Source of the DNA: Mycolicibacterium sp. GF69
Lineage (GTDB): Bacteria > Actinomycetota > Actinomycetes > Mycobacteriales > Mycobacteriaceae
DNA: 64,000 bases
Direction of reading: 5' to 3'
NCBI RefSeq assembly: GCF_003284965.1
Contig: NZ_QMEW01000001.1
Span: forward strand, 62,001 to 126,000
The position numbers were made by a program, and so were the translations under genes. Below are positions 8,622 through 17,811 of the stretch, piece after piece (the stretch's first letter is position 1; each line of letters opens with the position of its first letter). The notes beneath the pieces are model-generated. The model did no database searches, was not told where the DNA came from, and was given only the letters and a program-made list of their open reading frames with translations.

Positions 8622-11516
8622 TCAGCCCAGCACGTCCTGCGGATCACGCTGGATCGGCTTGGGCCACGGCACCGGGCGGGGGCGCTGACGCACCTGCAGC
8701 GGCCACCAGAACCAGCGTCCGAGCAGTGTGGCGACCGACGGTGTCATCAATCCCCTGATCACGAACGTGTCGAAGATCAAGCCCAACGCGATCGTCGTAC
8801 CGACCTGCCCGATGACGATCAGATCGCTGACCGCCATCGTCGCCATGGTGAAGGCGAACACCAGGCCGGCGGCGGTGACCACCGGGCCGCTACCGGCCAT
8901 CGCGCGGATGGTGCCCGTGCGCAGTCCGGCGTGGACCTCCTCTTTCATTCGCGACACCAGCAGCAGGTTGTAGTCCGCGCCGACGGCCACCAGCACGATG
9001 ATCGCCATCGGCAGCACCATCCAGTGCAGGGGGATTCCGATGATGTGTTGCCACAGCACCACCGACATCCCGAACGCGGTGCCCAGGCTGAGCGCCACGG
9101 TGCCGACGATGACGATCGCGGCGACCAGAGCCCGCGTGATGATCATCATGATGACGAGGATCAACAGCAGCGCCGCTGTGACCGCGATGAGCAGGTCGTA
9201 GTCGGCGCCCTCCTGCATGTCGTCGAACATCGCCGCGGCACCGCCGACGTAGACCAGGGAACCTTCCACCGGTGTGCCCTTGATCGCCGCGGCCGCGGCC
9301 TTCTTGAGCGGTTCGATACGGGAGATGCCTTCTTCGGTCAGCGGATCGCCCTGGTGGATGATCGTGAACCGGACGGCGTGCCCGTCGGGCGACATCATCA
9401 GATCCATGCCGCGGATGAAGTCGGCGTTGGTGAACGCTTCCGGCGGAACATAGAACGAGTCGTCGTTGAGGGCTTCGTCGAACGCCTCCCCCATGGCCGC
9501 GCTGTCTTCCTGCTGTTCCATGGTCTGGTCCTGCTGCGCGCGCTGAACCTGGTACTGGTTCAGCATCATCTGGCGCTGGTTTTTCATCGACTGGATCATC
9601 CCCGGCATCACGGCCGTCATCTCCAGCGTCAGGTCGGCCATCCGATTGATGTCCGGGACCATGTCCTGGAAGTCGTCGGACATGGTCGATATGCCGTCGA
9701 GGCTGTCGAAGATCGAACGCAGCGACCAGCAGACCGGGATGTTGAAACAGTGTGGCTCCCAGTAGAAGTAGTTGCGCATGGGGCGGAAGAAGTCGTCGAA
9801 ATCGGCCATGTGATCGCGCACGTCCTGCAGCGTCAGCGACGTGTCGCCCATCTTGTCGGCCATACTTCGCGAAACCACCGACAGCTCCCGGGTGATCGCG
9901 TTCATCTTCTCCATGGAGTCGATGGAATGCTGCATCTCCTGGGCTTGGGCCAAGATGTTGTCGATGACGCCCTGTTGGTAGTCGTTGGCCATGACCTGGC
10001 CGACGCCTTGTTGTCCGATCATGTAGGGGATCGTCGTATGTTCGATCGGCTTGCCGTCGGGCCGGGTGATCGCCTGCACCTGGGCGATTCCCTCGACATC
10101 GGACAACGTTTTGGCGATTTTGTCGATCATCAAGAAACCCGCCGGATTTCGCAGATCGCGGTCGGTCTCGACCATCAGCACATCCGGGTTCATCCTGGCC
10201 TCGGAGAAGTGCCGGGTCGCGGCCGCGTAACCGACGTTCGCCGAGATGTCGTCGGGCAGATACAGCCGATCGTTGTAGGTCGTGTGGTACCCGGGCAGCG
10301 CGACCAGGCCGACCATGCAAGCCGCCAACGCGACCACCACGAACGCCCCCGGCCAGCGGACGGTCGAGGTACCGATCCGACGCCACGCCCGCGTCGACGT
10401 CTTGGCCCTGGGCTCCAGCACGCTGCCGAAGCGGCTCACCACCGAGATCAGCGCGGGACCGAACGTCAAGGCGACCACGATGCCGAACACCATCGCCACG
10501 GACATCGGATAGCCCATGCTCTCGAAGTAGGGCAGCCGGGTGAAGTTCAGGCAGAAAGTGGCTCCCGCGATGGTCAGCCCGGAGGCCGCCACGACGTGGG
10601 CGGTCCCGTGGAACATCGTGTAGTACGCCGATTCTCGGTCCTCGCCGGACCGGCGCGCCTCCTGATATCGGCCGACCAGAAAGATCCCGTAGTCGACGGC
10701 CGTGGCGATGGTCAAGGTGACCACCAGGTTGGTGGCGAAGGTGGTCAGGCCAAAGACGTTGTGGTAACCCAGAAATGAGATCAGCCCGCGTGCGCCGAGC
10801 AATCCCATCGCGAGCATGCTCAGCAGCACCAGCGTCGTGGCGATGGACCGATAGATCACCAACAGCATGATGACGATGACGCCGAAGGTGAGCATTTCGA
10901 TCGTCCGCATACTCTTGTCGCCGACGGCGTTCTGGTCCGTCGTCGTCGCTGCCGCACCGGTGACGTACACCTCGACACCCGGTGGCGTGGGGTGTTTCAC
11001 GACGATGTCGCGCACGGCACGGACCGATTCGTTGGCCAACCTCTCGCCCTGGTCGCCGGCGATGTACACCTGGGTGTAGGAGGCCTTCCCGTCGACGCTC
11101 TGTGCGCCGGCCGCGGTGAACGAGTCAGACCAGAGGTCCTGCACGTACTGCACGTGGTCGGTGTCGGCGCGTAGGTCGCGCACCATCTGGTTGTAGAACT
11201 CGAGCGCTTCGACGCCCAGCTTGTCCTCGCCCTCGAGCACGACCATCACCGAGCTGCTGGTGTCGTACTCCTCGAACGTGGTGCCGACGCGCTTCATCGC
11301 GATCATCGACGGCGCATCCTGGGGGCTCATCGAGACCGCGCGCTGCTTGCCCACCACTTCCAACTGCGGTACCGCGGTGTTGAGGAAACCGATGATGACG
11401 ACCCAGGCCACGATGATCGGCAGCGCGAAAATCCGAATCAGCCGCGGAAGCCACGCACGCTTCGGCCGGACAACCGGGTGGGCGTCCGTCGGCGCGTCGC
11501 CGATCGGCGCGCTCAT
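8622..11516 (-). CDS. MmpL-family RND transporter (MmpL4/5 type)
   Basis: A 964-residue inner-membrane exporter with two six-helix halves. The proton-relay Asp-Tyr pairs are seen as AVDYGIFLVGRYQEAR in the first half and GADYNLLLVSR in the second. Between them is a long periplasmic insertion rich in Gln/Met coiled coil, with a Cys pair (CFNIPVC), as in MmpL4/MmpL5. Those paralogues export siderophores and some drugs with an MmpS partner. It overlaps mmpS by four bases (ATGA), so the two are co-translated. The neighbouring TetR gene that would be expected to control it is truncated. Confidence 0.93.
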   Translation of the reverse strand: MSAPIGDAPTDAHPVVRPKRAWLPRLIRIFALPIIVAWVVIIGFLNTAVPQLEVVGKQRAVSMSPQDAPSMIAMKRVGTTFEEYDTSSSVMVVLEGEDKLGVEALEFYNQMVRDLRADTDHVQYVQDLWSDSFTAAGAQSVDGKASYTQVYIAGDQGERLANESVRAVRDIVVKHPTPPGVEVYVTGAAATTTDQNAVGDKSMRTIEMLTFGVIVIMLLVIYRSIATTLVLLSMLAMGLLGARGLISFLGYHNVFGLTTFATNLVVTLTIATAVDYGIFLVGRYQEARRSGEDRESAYYTMFHGTAHVVAASGLTIAGATFCLNFTRLPYFESMGYPMSVAMVFGIVVALTFGPALISVVSRFGSVLEPRAKTSTRAWRRIGTSTVRWPGAFVVVALAACMVGLVALPGYHTTYNDRLYLPDDISANVGYAAATRHFSEARMNPDVLMVETDRDLRNPAGFLMIDKIAKTLSDVEGIAQVQAITRPDGKPIEHTTIPYMIGQQGVGQVMANDYQQGVIDNILAQAQEMQHSIDSMEKMNAITRELSVVSRSMADKMGDTSLTLQDVRDHMADFDDFFRPMRNYFYWEPHCFNIPVCWSLRSIFDSLDGISTMSDDFQDMVPDINRMADLTLEMTAVMPGMIQSMKNQRQMMLNQYQVQRAQQDQTMEQQEDSAAMGEAFDEALNDDSFYVPPEAFTNADFIRGMDLMMSPDGHAVRFTIIHQGDPLTEEGISRIEPLKKAAAAAIKGTPVEGSLVYVGGAAAMFDDMQEGADYDLLIAVTAALLLILVIMMIITRALVAAIVIVGTVALSLGTAFGMSVVLWQHIIGIPLHWMVLPMAIIVLVAVGADYNLLLVSRMKEEVHAGLRTGTIRAMAGSGPVVTAAGLVFAFTMATMAVSDLIVIGQVGTTIALGLIFDTFVIRGLMTPSVATLLGRWFWWPLQVRQRPRPVPWPKPIQRDPQDVLG

Positions 11517-11932
11517 GCGGACTTCACCAGACAGAAGGTCTGGGCGTTGGCACCCGTCGCCGTCTTTTCATCCTTGACTTCGTCGTCGACCGTTATTCGG
11601 CAGGTGATGGACTGGCCGTCGGTTTGAGCGATGACGTTGGGCGCGACCGACGGCGCCGTGGTCTCCAGTGTCAAAGTCCAAGGCAGGTCCACGGTTCCGG
11701 CGCGCACCGGCTTGCCGTCGAGATCCAGGTAGTTGACGACTGCGGTTCCCGAACCCAAGACCTCGTAGGTGACGACCTTGGGAATGAACTTCTCGGCGGT
11801 GTCCGCACCGATCGGCGTCACCAGCACGGGCTCCGCACCGAAGACCCCTCGCAGGTTGGACACCGCGGTGTAGCCCGCGGCAACGGCCAACACGATCATG
11901 ACTGGCAGCCAGAGGCGCGTGATCAACTTCAT
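11513..11932 (-). CDS. MmpS-family membrane accessory protein
   Basis: A 139-residue protein with one N-terminal membrane anchor (about residues 5-25) and an extracytoplasmic beta-rich domain. It ends with a CRITVDDEV segment and a second cysteine near the C-terminus, a pair that could form a disulfide. MmpS proteins work with the co-encoded MmpL transporter, as in MmpS4/L4 and MmpS5/L5. It is the first gene of the pair, and the mmpL start lies inside its stop codon. The upstream region holds a palindrome that may be an operator. Confidence 0.9.
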   Translation of the reverse strand: MKLITRLWLPVMIVLAVAAGYTAVSNLRGVFGAEPVLVTPIGADTAEKFIPKVVTYEVLGSGTAVVNYLDLDGKPVRAGTVDLPWTLTLETTAPSVAPNVIAQTDGQSITCRITVDDEVKDEKTATGANAQTFCLVKSA

Positions 11933-12058
11933 CGCTGACGTGCCGATGCGTCGGTGCCGGCGGGCGCGGCCAGTCGGTCGGCGGCAGTCAATGAAATGGC
12001 CCTTCGGCTTCGTGACGATCTCGGGGTATGCGGTGCTAGTCAGACAAGCTAACGAAGG

Positions 12059-12081
12059 AAGCGGACAAGGTCAATCCGCTT
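12059..12081. promoter_or_regulatory. Palindrome between mmpS and the truncated tetR (possible TetR operator)
   Basis: Perfect 7-base arms AAGCGGA (12059-12065) and TCCGCTT (12075-12081) are spaced by nine bases. This is a typical size and symmetry for a TetR-family operator. It lies 27 bases before the tetR start and 127 bases before the divergent mmpS start. Confidence 0.5.
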
Positions 12082-12108
12082 TGCTGTGGACCGCATTACA
12101 CTCGCCGG

Positions 12109-12453
12109 ATGCATGTCGGTGAGACGGAGCCGCAGCGGCTGGGCGGCCGCCCACTGCGTAAAGACGCCGAACGCAACCGCAGACGCGTTCTTCGAGCTGC
12201 GCGGGAGTTGTTCGCCGCGAAGGGTCTGGACCCCAACCTCAACGATGTCGCCCGACACGCAGGGGTCGGGGTGGGAACGGTCTATCGGCGCTTCGCCACC
12301 GTAGGACAACACTTTTTCGAGCTGATCGTTGGAGGCCTGCGAGCCGATCATCGTCTCGGTGTCCAGCGGATCGCCCTGCCGGACGGCCTTGGTGCGGATC
12401 GCCGCCAGTTCGAGGAACTCGTCGTAGATGTCGGCCTGGATCAGGCTGCGTGA
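12109..12453 (+). pseudogene. TetR-family regulator, DNA-binding domain only, chimeric tail
   Basis: Residues 1-64 are a clear TetR N-terminus: a basic lead, [17 protein letters not shown], then the helix-turn-helix ending in [12 protein letters not shown]. From about base 12300 onward the frame runs antisense through the aldehyde dehydrogenase gene and stops at codon 115. The ligand-binding/dimerisation domain is absent. TetR repressors need dimers, so loss of function is likely and the adjacent mmpS-mmpL may have lost its local repressor. The ATG at 12109 is divergent from mmpS. Confidence 0.8.
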
Positions 12454-13421
12454 CGGGCACGTGCACACCTCGCCCTGGTTGAGCGCGAACATCGTGAAGC
12501 CCTCGAGCGCCTTGTCCTGGTAGTCATCGGCGGCCGCGAGCACATCGTTGAAGAAGATGTTGGGGCTCTTGCCGCCGAGTTCCAGCGTGACGGGGATCAG
12601 GTTCTGGCTCGCGTACTGCATGATCAGCCGGCCGGTGGTGGTTTCACCGGTGAACGCGATCTTGGCGATGCGGTTGGACGACGCCAGCGGCTTGCCCGCC
12701 TCGAATCCGAACCCGTTGACGACGTTGAGGACGCCGGCGGGCAGCAGATCGCCGATGAGGCTCATCAGGTACAGGATCGAGGCCGGGGTCTGCTCGGCGG
12801 GCTTGAGGACGACGGCGTTGCCCGCGGCCAACGCGGGCGCGAGCTTCCACGTCGCCATCAGGATCGGAAAGTTCCACGGGATGATCTGTCCGACGACGCC
12901 GAGCGGTTCGTGGAAGTGGTAGGCGACGGTGTCGTCGTCGATCTGCGACAGCGAGCCTTCTTGCGCACGGATCGCACCGGCGAAGTAGCGGAAGTGGTCG
13001 ACTGCCAACGGGATGTCGGCGTTGAGCGTCTCGCGGATCGGCTTGCCGTTGTCCCAGCTTTCCGCCAGTGCGATCGATTCGAGGTTTTCCTCTATGCGGT
13101 CGGCGATCTTGTTGAGGATGTTGGCGCGCTCGGCGGCGGCGGTCTGGCCCCATGCGGTGGCGGCGCCGTGCGCGGCGTCGAGCGCCCGGTCGATATCGGT
13201 CTCGTTCGAGCGTGGCACCTCGCAGAACGCCTGTCCCGTCACGGGCGTCGGGTTCTCGAAGTACTCCCCCGATGCCGGCGGCACCCATTGCCCGCCGATG
13301 AAGTTGCCGTAGCGTGACTCGAACGACATCAACGCCTCCGCCGAGCCCGGGCGGGCGTAAACAGTCATCATTGACCTCCCTCAACGGTGTAACCCAGCTC
13401 ACACTACGCCCAACCCGCACA

Positions 13422-15527
13422 ATGGGTCCCGTGAGTTCCGATGAGCGCTTGCGCGAAGTGGGGGTGCCTCCCGCCCGAAGGGCAGGGGGACAAACCGGCA
13501 CCGACCCTTACCTCTGGCTCGAAGACGTCACCGGCGAGAACGCGCTGAACTGGGTGCGAAAGCACAACGAGCCGACCCTCACGCAGTTCGGGGGCGCACG
13601 GTTCGAGCAGATGCGCAGCGCGGCGCTCGAGGTGCTCGACACCGATGCCCGCATCCCGTACGTGCGCAGGCGAGGCGACCACCTGTACAACTTCTGGCGC
13701 GACGCGAGCAACCCGCGCGGTCTGTGGCGTCGCACGACCCTGGAGAGCTACCGCACCGAACAACCGGAGTGGGAGGTTCTCATCGACGTCGACGAAATTG
13801 CGCGCGTCGACGGCGAGAACTGGGTGTGGGCCGGCGCCGACGTGCTCGAACCGGACCACTCGCTCGCGCTCATCGAGTTGTCCCGCGGTGGCGCCGACGC
13901 CACGGTGGTTCGCGAATTCGACTTGACCACAGGGCAGTTCGTCACCGACGGCTTCGAGCTGCCGGAGGCCAAGTCGAGCGTGACGTGGCAAGACCGCGAC
14001 ACCGTGCTGGTCGGCACCGACTTCGGACCTGGCTCGTTGACCGATTCCGGCTACCCGCGGACCGTGCGGCGCTGGCTACGCGGACAGCCACTCGCCGACG
14101 CGCAGACACTGTTCGAAGGCGAGGCCGACGACGTGAGCGTCGGGTGCGGCTATGACGCGACGCCGGGCTTCGAGCGGCTGCTGATCACGCGGTCGTTCGA
14201 CTTCTTCAACCGGTACCGCTACGAATTGCGCGACGACACACTGATCCCGATCGAGGTGCCCACCGATGCCGGGATCTCCGTGCACCGCCAGTGGCTGCTG
14301 ATCCGGCCGCGCACCGACTGGACGGTGGGCTCGGCGACGTATCCGGCGGGTTCGCTACTGGCCACCGACTATGCCGAATACCTCGACGGTTCAGGCGAAC
14401 TGGCTGTGGTGTTCGAGCCCGACGAGCATTCCAGCCTGGAGAACTATGCGTGGACGCGGGACCGCCTGGTTCTCGTCACACTCGTCGACGTGATCAGCCA
14501 GGTACAGGTTGTGACGCCAGGAACCTGGGAGCGCGTCGACATCCCCGGCGTCCCGCCGAAAACCAACACGGTACTGGTCGACGTCGACGAGTACGGCGAC
14601 GAAATATTCCTGGACTCAAGCGGATTCGACACGCCGTCGCGTCTGTTGTGGGGTGTGGCGGGCGGTGAGGTCGCCGAGGTCAAACGCGCCCCCTCGTTCT
14701 TCGACGCCGCAGACCTCGAGGTCAGCCAGCATTTCGTCGCCTCCGCCGACGGCACGATGATCCCCTACTTCGTGGTGGGACACCGCCACAGGCAGGCGCC
14801 GGGCCCGACTCTGCTGAACGGATATGGCGGCTTCGAGGTCGCCAACACACCAAGCTATGGCGGCGTGCTGGGCAGGCTCTGGCTGAGTCGCGGCGGCACC
14901 TTCGTGCTGGCGAACATCCGCGGTGGCGGGGAGTACGGGCCGACGTGGCACACACAGGCGATGCGCGAGAACCGACACCTTGTCTACGAAGATTTCGCAG
15001 CTGTTGCAAGGGATCTCGTCGCGCGAGGCATCACCACCGTCGAGCAGCTCGGTGCGCAGGGCGGAAGCAACGGCGGACTGCTAATGGGGGTGATGTTGAC
15101 GCAGTACCCCGAGTTGTTCGGTGCGCTGGTGTGCAGCGTGCCCCTGCTGGACATGCGCCGGTTCCATCTGCTGCTGGCCGGCGCGTCCTGGATGGCCGAG
15201 TACGGAGACCCCGACGATCCCGACGACTGGGAGTTCATCTCGAAATTTTCGCCTTATCAGAATATTTCGGCGGACCGGCGCTATCCGCCGGTGTTGATAA
15301 CCACCTCGACGCGCGACGACCGCGTGCACCCGGGGCACGCCCGCAAGATGACGGCGGCGCTGGCCGCGGCGGGGCATCCCGTCCACTACTACGAGAACAT
15401 CGAGGGCGGGCACTCGGGTGCTGCCGACAATGCCCAGACGGCGTTCCGTTCGGCGCTGATCTATGAGTTCCTCTGGTCGATGCTCAGCGCAGCATCTGGT
15501 CCCCGAGGAACCGGTCGGGTCCGGTGA
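13422..15527 (+). CDS. Prolyl oligopeptidase family serine peptidase (S9)
   Basis: About 701 residues. An N-terminal seven-bladed propeller begins at DPYLWLEDVTGENALNWV and is followed by the alpha/beta-hydrolase domain. The catalytic triad is visible: Ser in GGSNGG near residue 548, Asp in DDRVHPGHA near 632, His in EGGHSGAAD near 663. It cleaves short peptides after proline or a related residue, probably in the cytosol because no signal peptide is seen. Gene neighbour and size match Rv0457c. ATG at 13422 or GTG at 13431 could start it. The 3' end overlaps convergent efeB by 44 bases. Confidence 0.92.
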   Translation: MGPVSSDERLREVGVPPARRAGGQTGTDPYLWLEDVTGENALNWVRKHNEPTLTQFGGARFEQMRSAALEVLDTDARIPYVRRRGDHLYNFWRDASNPRGLWRRTTLESYRTEQPEWEVLIDVDEIARVDGENWVWAGADVLEPDHSLALIELSRGGADATVVREFDLTTGQFVTDGFELPEAKSSVTWQDRDTVLVGTDFGPGSLTDSGYPRTVRRWLRGQPLADAQTLFEGEADDVSVGCGYDATPGFERLLITRSFDFFNRYRYELRDDTLIPIEVPTDAGISVHRQWLLIRPRTDWTVGSATYPAGSLLATDYAEYLDGSGELAVVFEPDEHSSLENYAWTRDRLVLVTLVDVISQVQVVTPGTWERVDIPGVPPKTNTVLVDVDEYGDEIFLDSSGFDTPSRLLWGVAGGEVAEVKRAPSFFDAADLEVSQHFVASADGTMIPYFVVGHRHRQAPGPTLLNGYGGFEVANTPSYGGVLGRLWLSRGGTFVLANIRGGGEYGPTWHTQAMRENRHLVYEDFAAVARDLVARGITTVEQLGAQGGSNGGLLMGVMLTQYPELFGALVCSVPLLDMRRFHLLLAGASWMAEYGDPDDPDDWEFISKFSPYQNISADRRYPPVLITTSTRDDRVHPGHARKMTAALAAAGHPVHYYENIEGGHSGAADNAQTAFRSALIYEFLWSMLSAASGPRGTGRVR

Positions 15528-16737
15528 CGCCGGGCAGCGTGAAGAAGAAGCCGCCGCCGACCGGCAGGATGTACTCCTCGAGCGGTTCTCCCTTGAGGCG
15601 GCGCTGCACGGTCAGGAAGCCCTTCTCCAAGCTGCGCTGGTAGGCGATGAAAGCCAGCCCCTGGTCGAGTCGGCCGGCGCCGTCGAAACCCCTGGAGTAG
15701 TTGAAGCCCCGCCGAAGGATCAGGTTCTCGTCCGTCTCGGGCATGCGCGGGTTCGCCAACCGGATATGAGCGGTGAGCGGAATTCGCTTGCCGTCCGGAT
15801 CTTCTGGATAGTCGGGGTCGGTGAACTCGCCGGTCAGTCCGAGGGGTGCGCCGCTGACCTTGCTGCGCCCGATCAGCGCCTCCTGCTCAACCAGTTGGGT
15901 GCGGTCCCAGAACTCGACGAACATCCGGATGATGCGGATCGCCTGATACGACCCGCCTACCGTCCATTCCGGTTCGCCGTCCTGCGGGCCTACCCAGACG
16001 TGGCGATCCATGACGGCGCCGTCATCGACATCGAGGTTGGCCGTTCCATCCTTGAAACCCAACAGGTTTCGCGGGGTGGCCGCCTCCGAGGCCTGTCCGG
16101 CGCCGATGCCCCTGGCGTAGCCGTCGACCATCCAGCGCAACACCAGATCGCTACGGGTGCGGCGCATCAACTGCCGCAAGGCGAACACGACGGTGTCGCT
16201 GTGGCCGGCCTCCACGATGATCGACAGGTCGCCGTGCGACAGTTTGGGATCCAACCGGTCATTGGCCAGAAACCCCATGGTGACCACTTCTTTGGGCTTG
16301 CGATCGGCCAGTCCGAAGCGGTCGTCGAACAGCGACGCGCCGACGCTGACGACGATCGACAGGTTGTCGGCAGGCGGCTGCTCACCGAGGATGCCGGAAT
16401 CGACGGGCGGGTACTCCGGGTCACGTGTCTGCGGCGGCTTGCCCGCCATCAGCGCGCGGATCTCTTCGGTGAGCTCCTGCAGGGTGCGCTTCAGGCCGTC
16501 GCGATCCTTCGACAGTACGTTGAAGGATGCGACCAGGCCCTGTTCGGGGATGGGCAGCGCGGTGAGGCCGGTCTGGTGCGGGCCCTCGAAAGGTACGAAC
16601 GTGCCCGCCGCGGCGGGCGAGGACCCCGGTTGGGGCGACGAGCACCCCGCCAGGGTCGCACCCGCACCGACCGCGGCACCGGCGCCCATCGCGCCGATGA
16701 ATCCGCGGCGCGAGAGACCCGAACGCCTCTCGGTCAC
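15484..16737 (-). CDS. efeB: EfeB-type DyP peroxidase (deferrochelatase)
   Basis: A 417-residue protein with a Tat signal (SRRGFIGAMGAGAAVGAG) followed by a lipobox-like AGC, so it is exported folded with its haem. The DyP signature GFKDG lies near residue 229. In the EfeUOB system this haem peroxidase takes part in iron uptake, by oxidising ferrous iron or releasing iron from haem. The start codon overlaps the efeO stop by four bases, so the two form an operon. The 3' end overlaps the convergent peptidase gene by 44 bases. Confidence 0.92.
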   Translation of the reverse strand: MTERRSGLSRRGFIGAMGAGAAVGAGATLAGCSSPQPGSSPAAAGTFVPFEGPHQTGLTALPIPEQGLVASFNVLSKDRDGLKRTLQELTEEIRALMAGKPPQTRDPEYPPVDSGILGEQPPADNLSIVVSVGASLFDDRFGLADRKPKEVVTMGFLANDRLDPKLSHGDLSIIVEAGHSDTVVFALRQLMRRTRSDLVLRWMVDGYARGIGAGQASEAATPRNLLGFKDGTANLDVDDGAVMDRHVWVGPQDGEPEWTVGGSYQAIRIIRMFVEFWDRTQLVEQEALIGRSKVSGAPLGLTGEFTDPDYPEDPDGKRIPLTAHIRLANPRMPETDENLILRRGFNYSRGFDGAGRLDQGLAFIAYQRSLEKGFLTVQRRLKGEPLEEYILPVGGGFFFTLPGVTGPDRFLGDQMLR

Positions 16738-17666
16738 TTCAGCTTCAGCACTCCGGACACCTGCGACAGGTTCTCCGACAGCCCGGCCAGCTCGGCCTTC
16801 AGTTTGTCGATGACATCGGGTGTCACGGTGACCTCGGGGCAGCGTGACGACGGATAGGGGTCGTTCTCGGTGCAGAACAACACCCAGCCGTCACCGCGGC
16901 GCAGCGGCGCCAGGGTGTCGAACACCGAATTGATCCCCGCCTCGATCTTGCCCAGCAGTGCCGGATCGGCTTGTACCAGAGCGGGACTCAGCTTGTTGAC
17001 GGCGTCGCGAGCCCCCTGCAGGTTCGCGTCGAAGTCCCAGAGGTCGGTCTTGGAGTAGCGGTCCTCTTCGCCGGTGATCTTGCCCTCGGACACCTCTTCG
17101 ATGAGTTCGGCGGCACCGTTGGCGACGTCGATCGGCTTCACCTGGACCGACGGGAACTGCGCCTTCAAATCGGCGACGTCCTTGTCGAGCTGATCGGCGA
17201 ACTGCGCCCCGCCCTCGGTGGTGTTCTTGTCGAACAGCAGGAACTCGAGGCGGTGCCAGCCGGTGAACTGCGGATCGTCGACGCCTGCGAAGTCATCGAC
17301 GCGGGCATCGATCTTGCGGTCGATCTGCTCGACGAGGGCGGCGATCGGCTCGATGCGCTCCCACGGTTGACGCGACGGCGCATAGGCGTCCTGGGCCGCC
17401 TGCAGGTCGCCGGCGCGCACGGCATCGGTGAAAACCTTGACCACGCGCTGGAGTTCGTCGATGTTGCTCTGCGCGTAGGCCTTGTAGTCGGCAGCCGCCT
17501 TGTCGAGGACGGCGGGATCAACCGCTGCGGCTGCGCTGGTGGTCTCGGTCACCGTTCCCCTGGCGGACGTCGTCTCGCTGCCGGAGGGAGAGCTGTCGTT
17601 CGCGCATCCGGACAGGATCAGGCCGGCGACGGCGATAGGGGTTGCCCAGGCAAGATAGCGGTTCAT
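16734..17666 (-). CDS. efeO: EfeO iron-uptake lipoprotein (imelysin/M75 type)
   Basis: About 310 residues. A lipoprotein signal ends LILSGC, then a Ser/Thr-rich linker leads into an all-helical imelysin-like domain. The metal-linked HxxE motif is present as WHRLEFLLF. EfeO binds iron outside the membrane and normally passes it to the permease EfeU. No efeU is seen next to it; the gene upstream is an unrelated divergent lipoprotein. I chose ATG at 17666 because it has a GAGGT ribosome binding site and begins the signal peptide. An IdeR-type box lies 50-70 bases upstream. Confidence 0.9.
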   Translation of the reverse strand: MNRYLAWATPIAVAGLILSGCANDSSPSGSETTSARGTVTETTSAAAAVDPAVLDKAAADYKAYAQSNIDELQRVVKVFTDAVRAGDLQAAQDAYAPSRQPWERIEPIAALVEQIDRKIDARVDDFAGVDDPQFTGWHRLEFLLFDKNTTEGGAQFADQLDKDVADLKAQFPSVQVKPIDVANGAAELIEEVSEGKITGEEDRYSKTDLWDFDANLQGARDAVNKLSPALVQADPALLGKIEAGINSVFDTLAPLRRGDGWVLFCTENDPYPSSRCPEVTVTPDVIDKLKAELAGLSENLSQVSGVLKLK

Positions 17667-17716
17667 TCGCACCTCGAAGGTTGGGAGAGGCTGAACATAA
17701 CACTCGACGGATCTGC

Positions 17717-17735
17717 CGAGGGTAGCCACACCTAA
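17717..17735 (-). promoter_or_regulatory. IdeR/DtxR-type iron box upstream of efeO
   Basis: Read on the minus strand, the 19 bases TTAGGTGTGGCTACCCTCG match the IdeR consensus TTAGGTTAGGCTAACCTAA at 14 of 19 positions. The left half-site TTAGGT and the core GGCTA are exact. The box ends 50 bases before the efeO start, where it could cover the promoter. This predicts repression of efeO-efeB when iron is plentiful. Confidence 0.7.
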
Positions 17736-17811
17736 ATGGCGATGTCCGCCTGTGTTACGGGGGCGGGTAGGGACCAGACCAGAGCCGCCTCGACGCCATA
17801 ATCGTCACGTG

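Larger units (their letters stand above)
12049..13371 (-). pseudogene. Aldehyde dehydrogenase, C-terminal third replaced
   Basis: The first 357 codons (13371 down to about 12301) are a normal NAD-dependent aldehyde dehydrogenase resembling Rv0458. They include [21 protein letters not shown], the glutamate in LELGGKSPN and the nucleophile region [11 protein letters not shown]. After QLEKVLSY the expected roughly 150 C-terminal residues are missing, including the EEIFGPV cofactor segment and the oligomerisation arm. In their place are 83 residues read from the antisense strand of a TetR gene. The catalytic Cys and Glu remain, but a folded tetramer is unlikely. GGGAGG precedes the start. Confidence 0.85.

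Noticed and set aside
8931-10778. A 615-codon open frame antisense to mmpL
   Set aside because: His/Arg/Val-rich shadow of mmpL with no recognisable domain.
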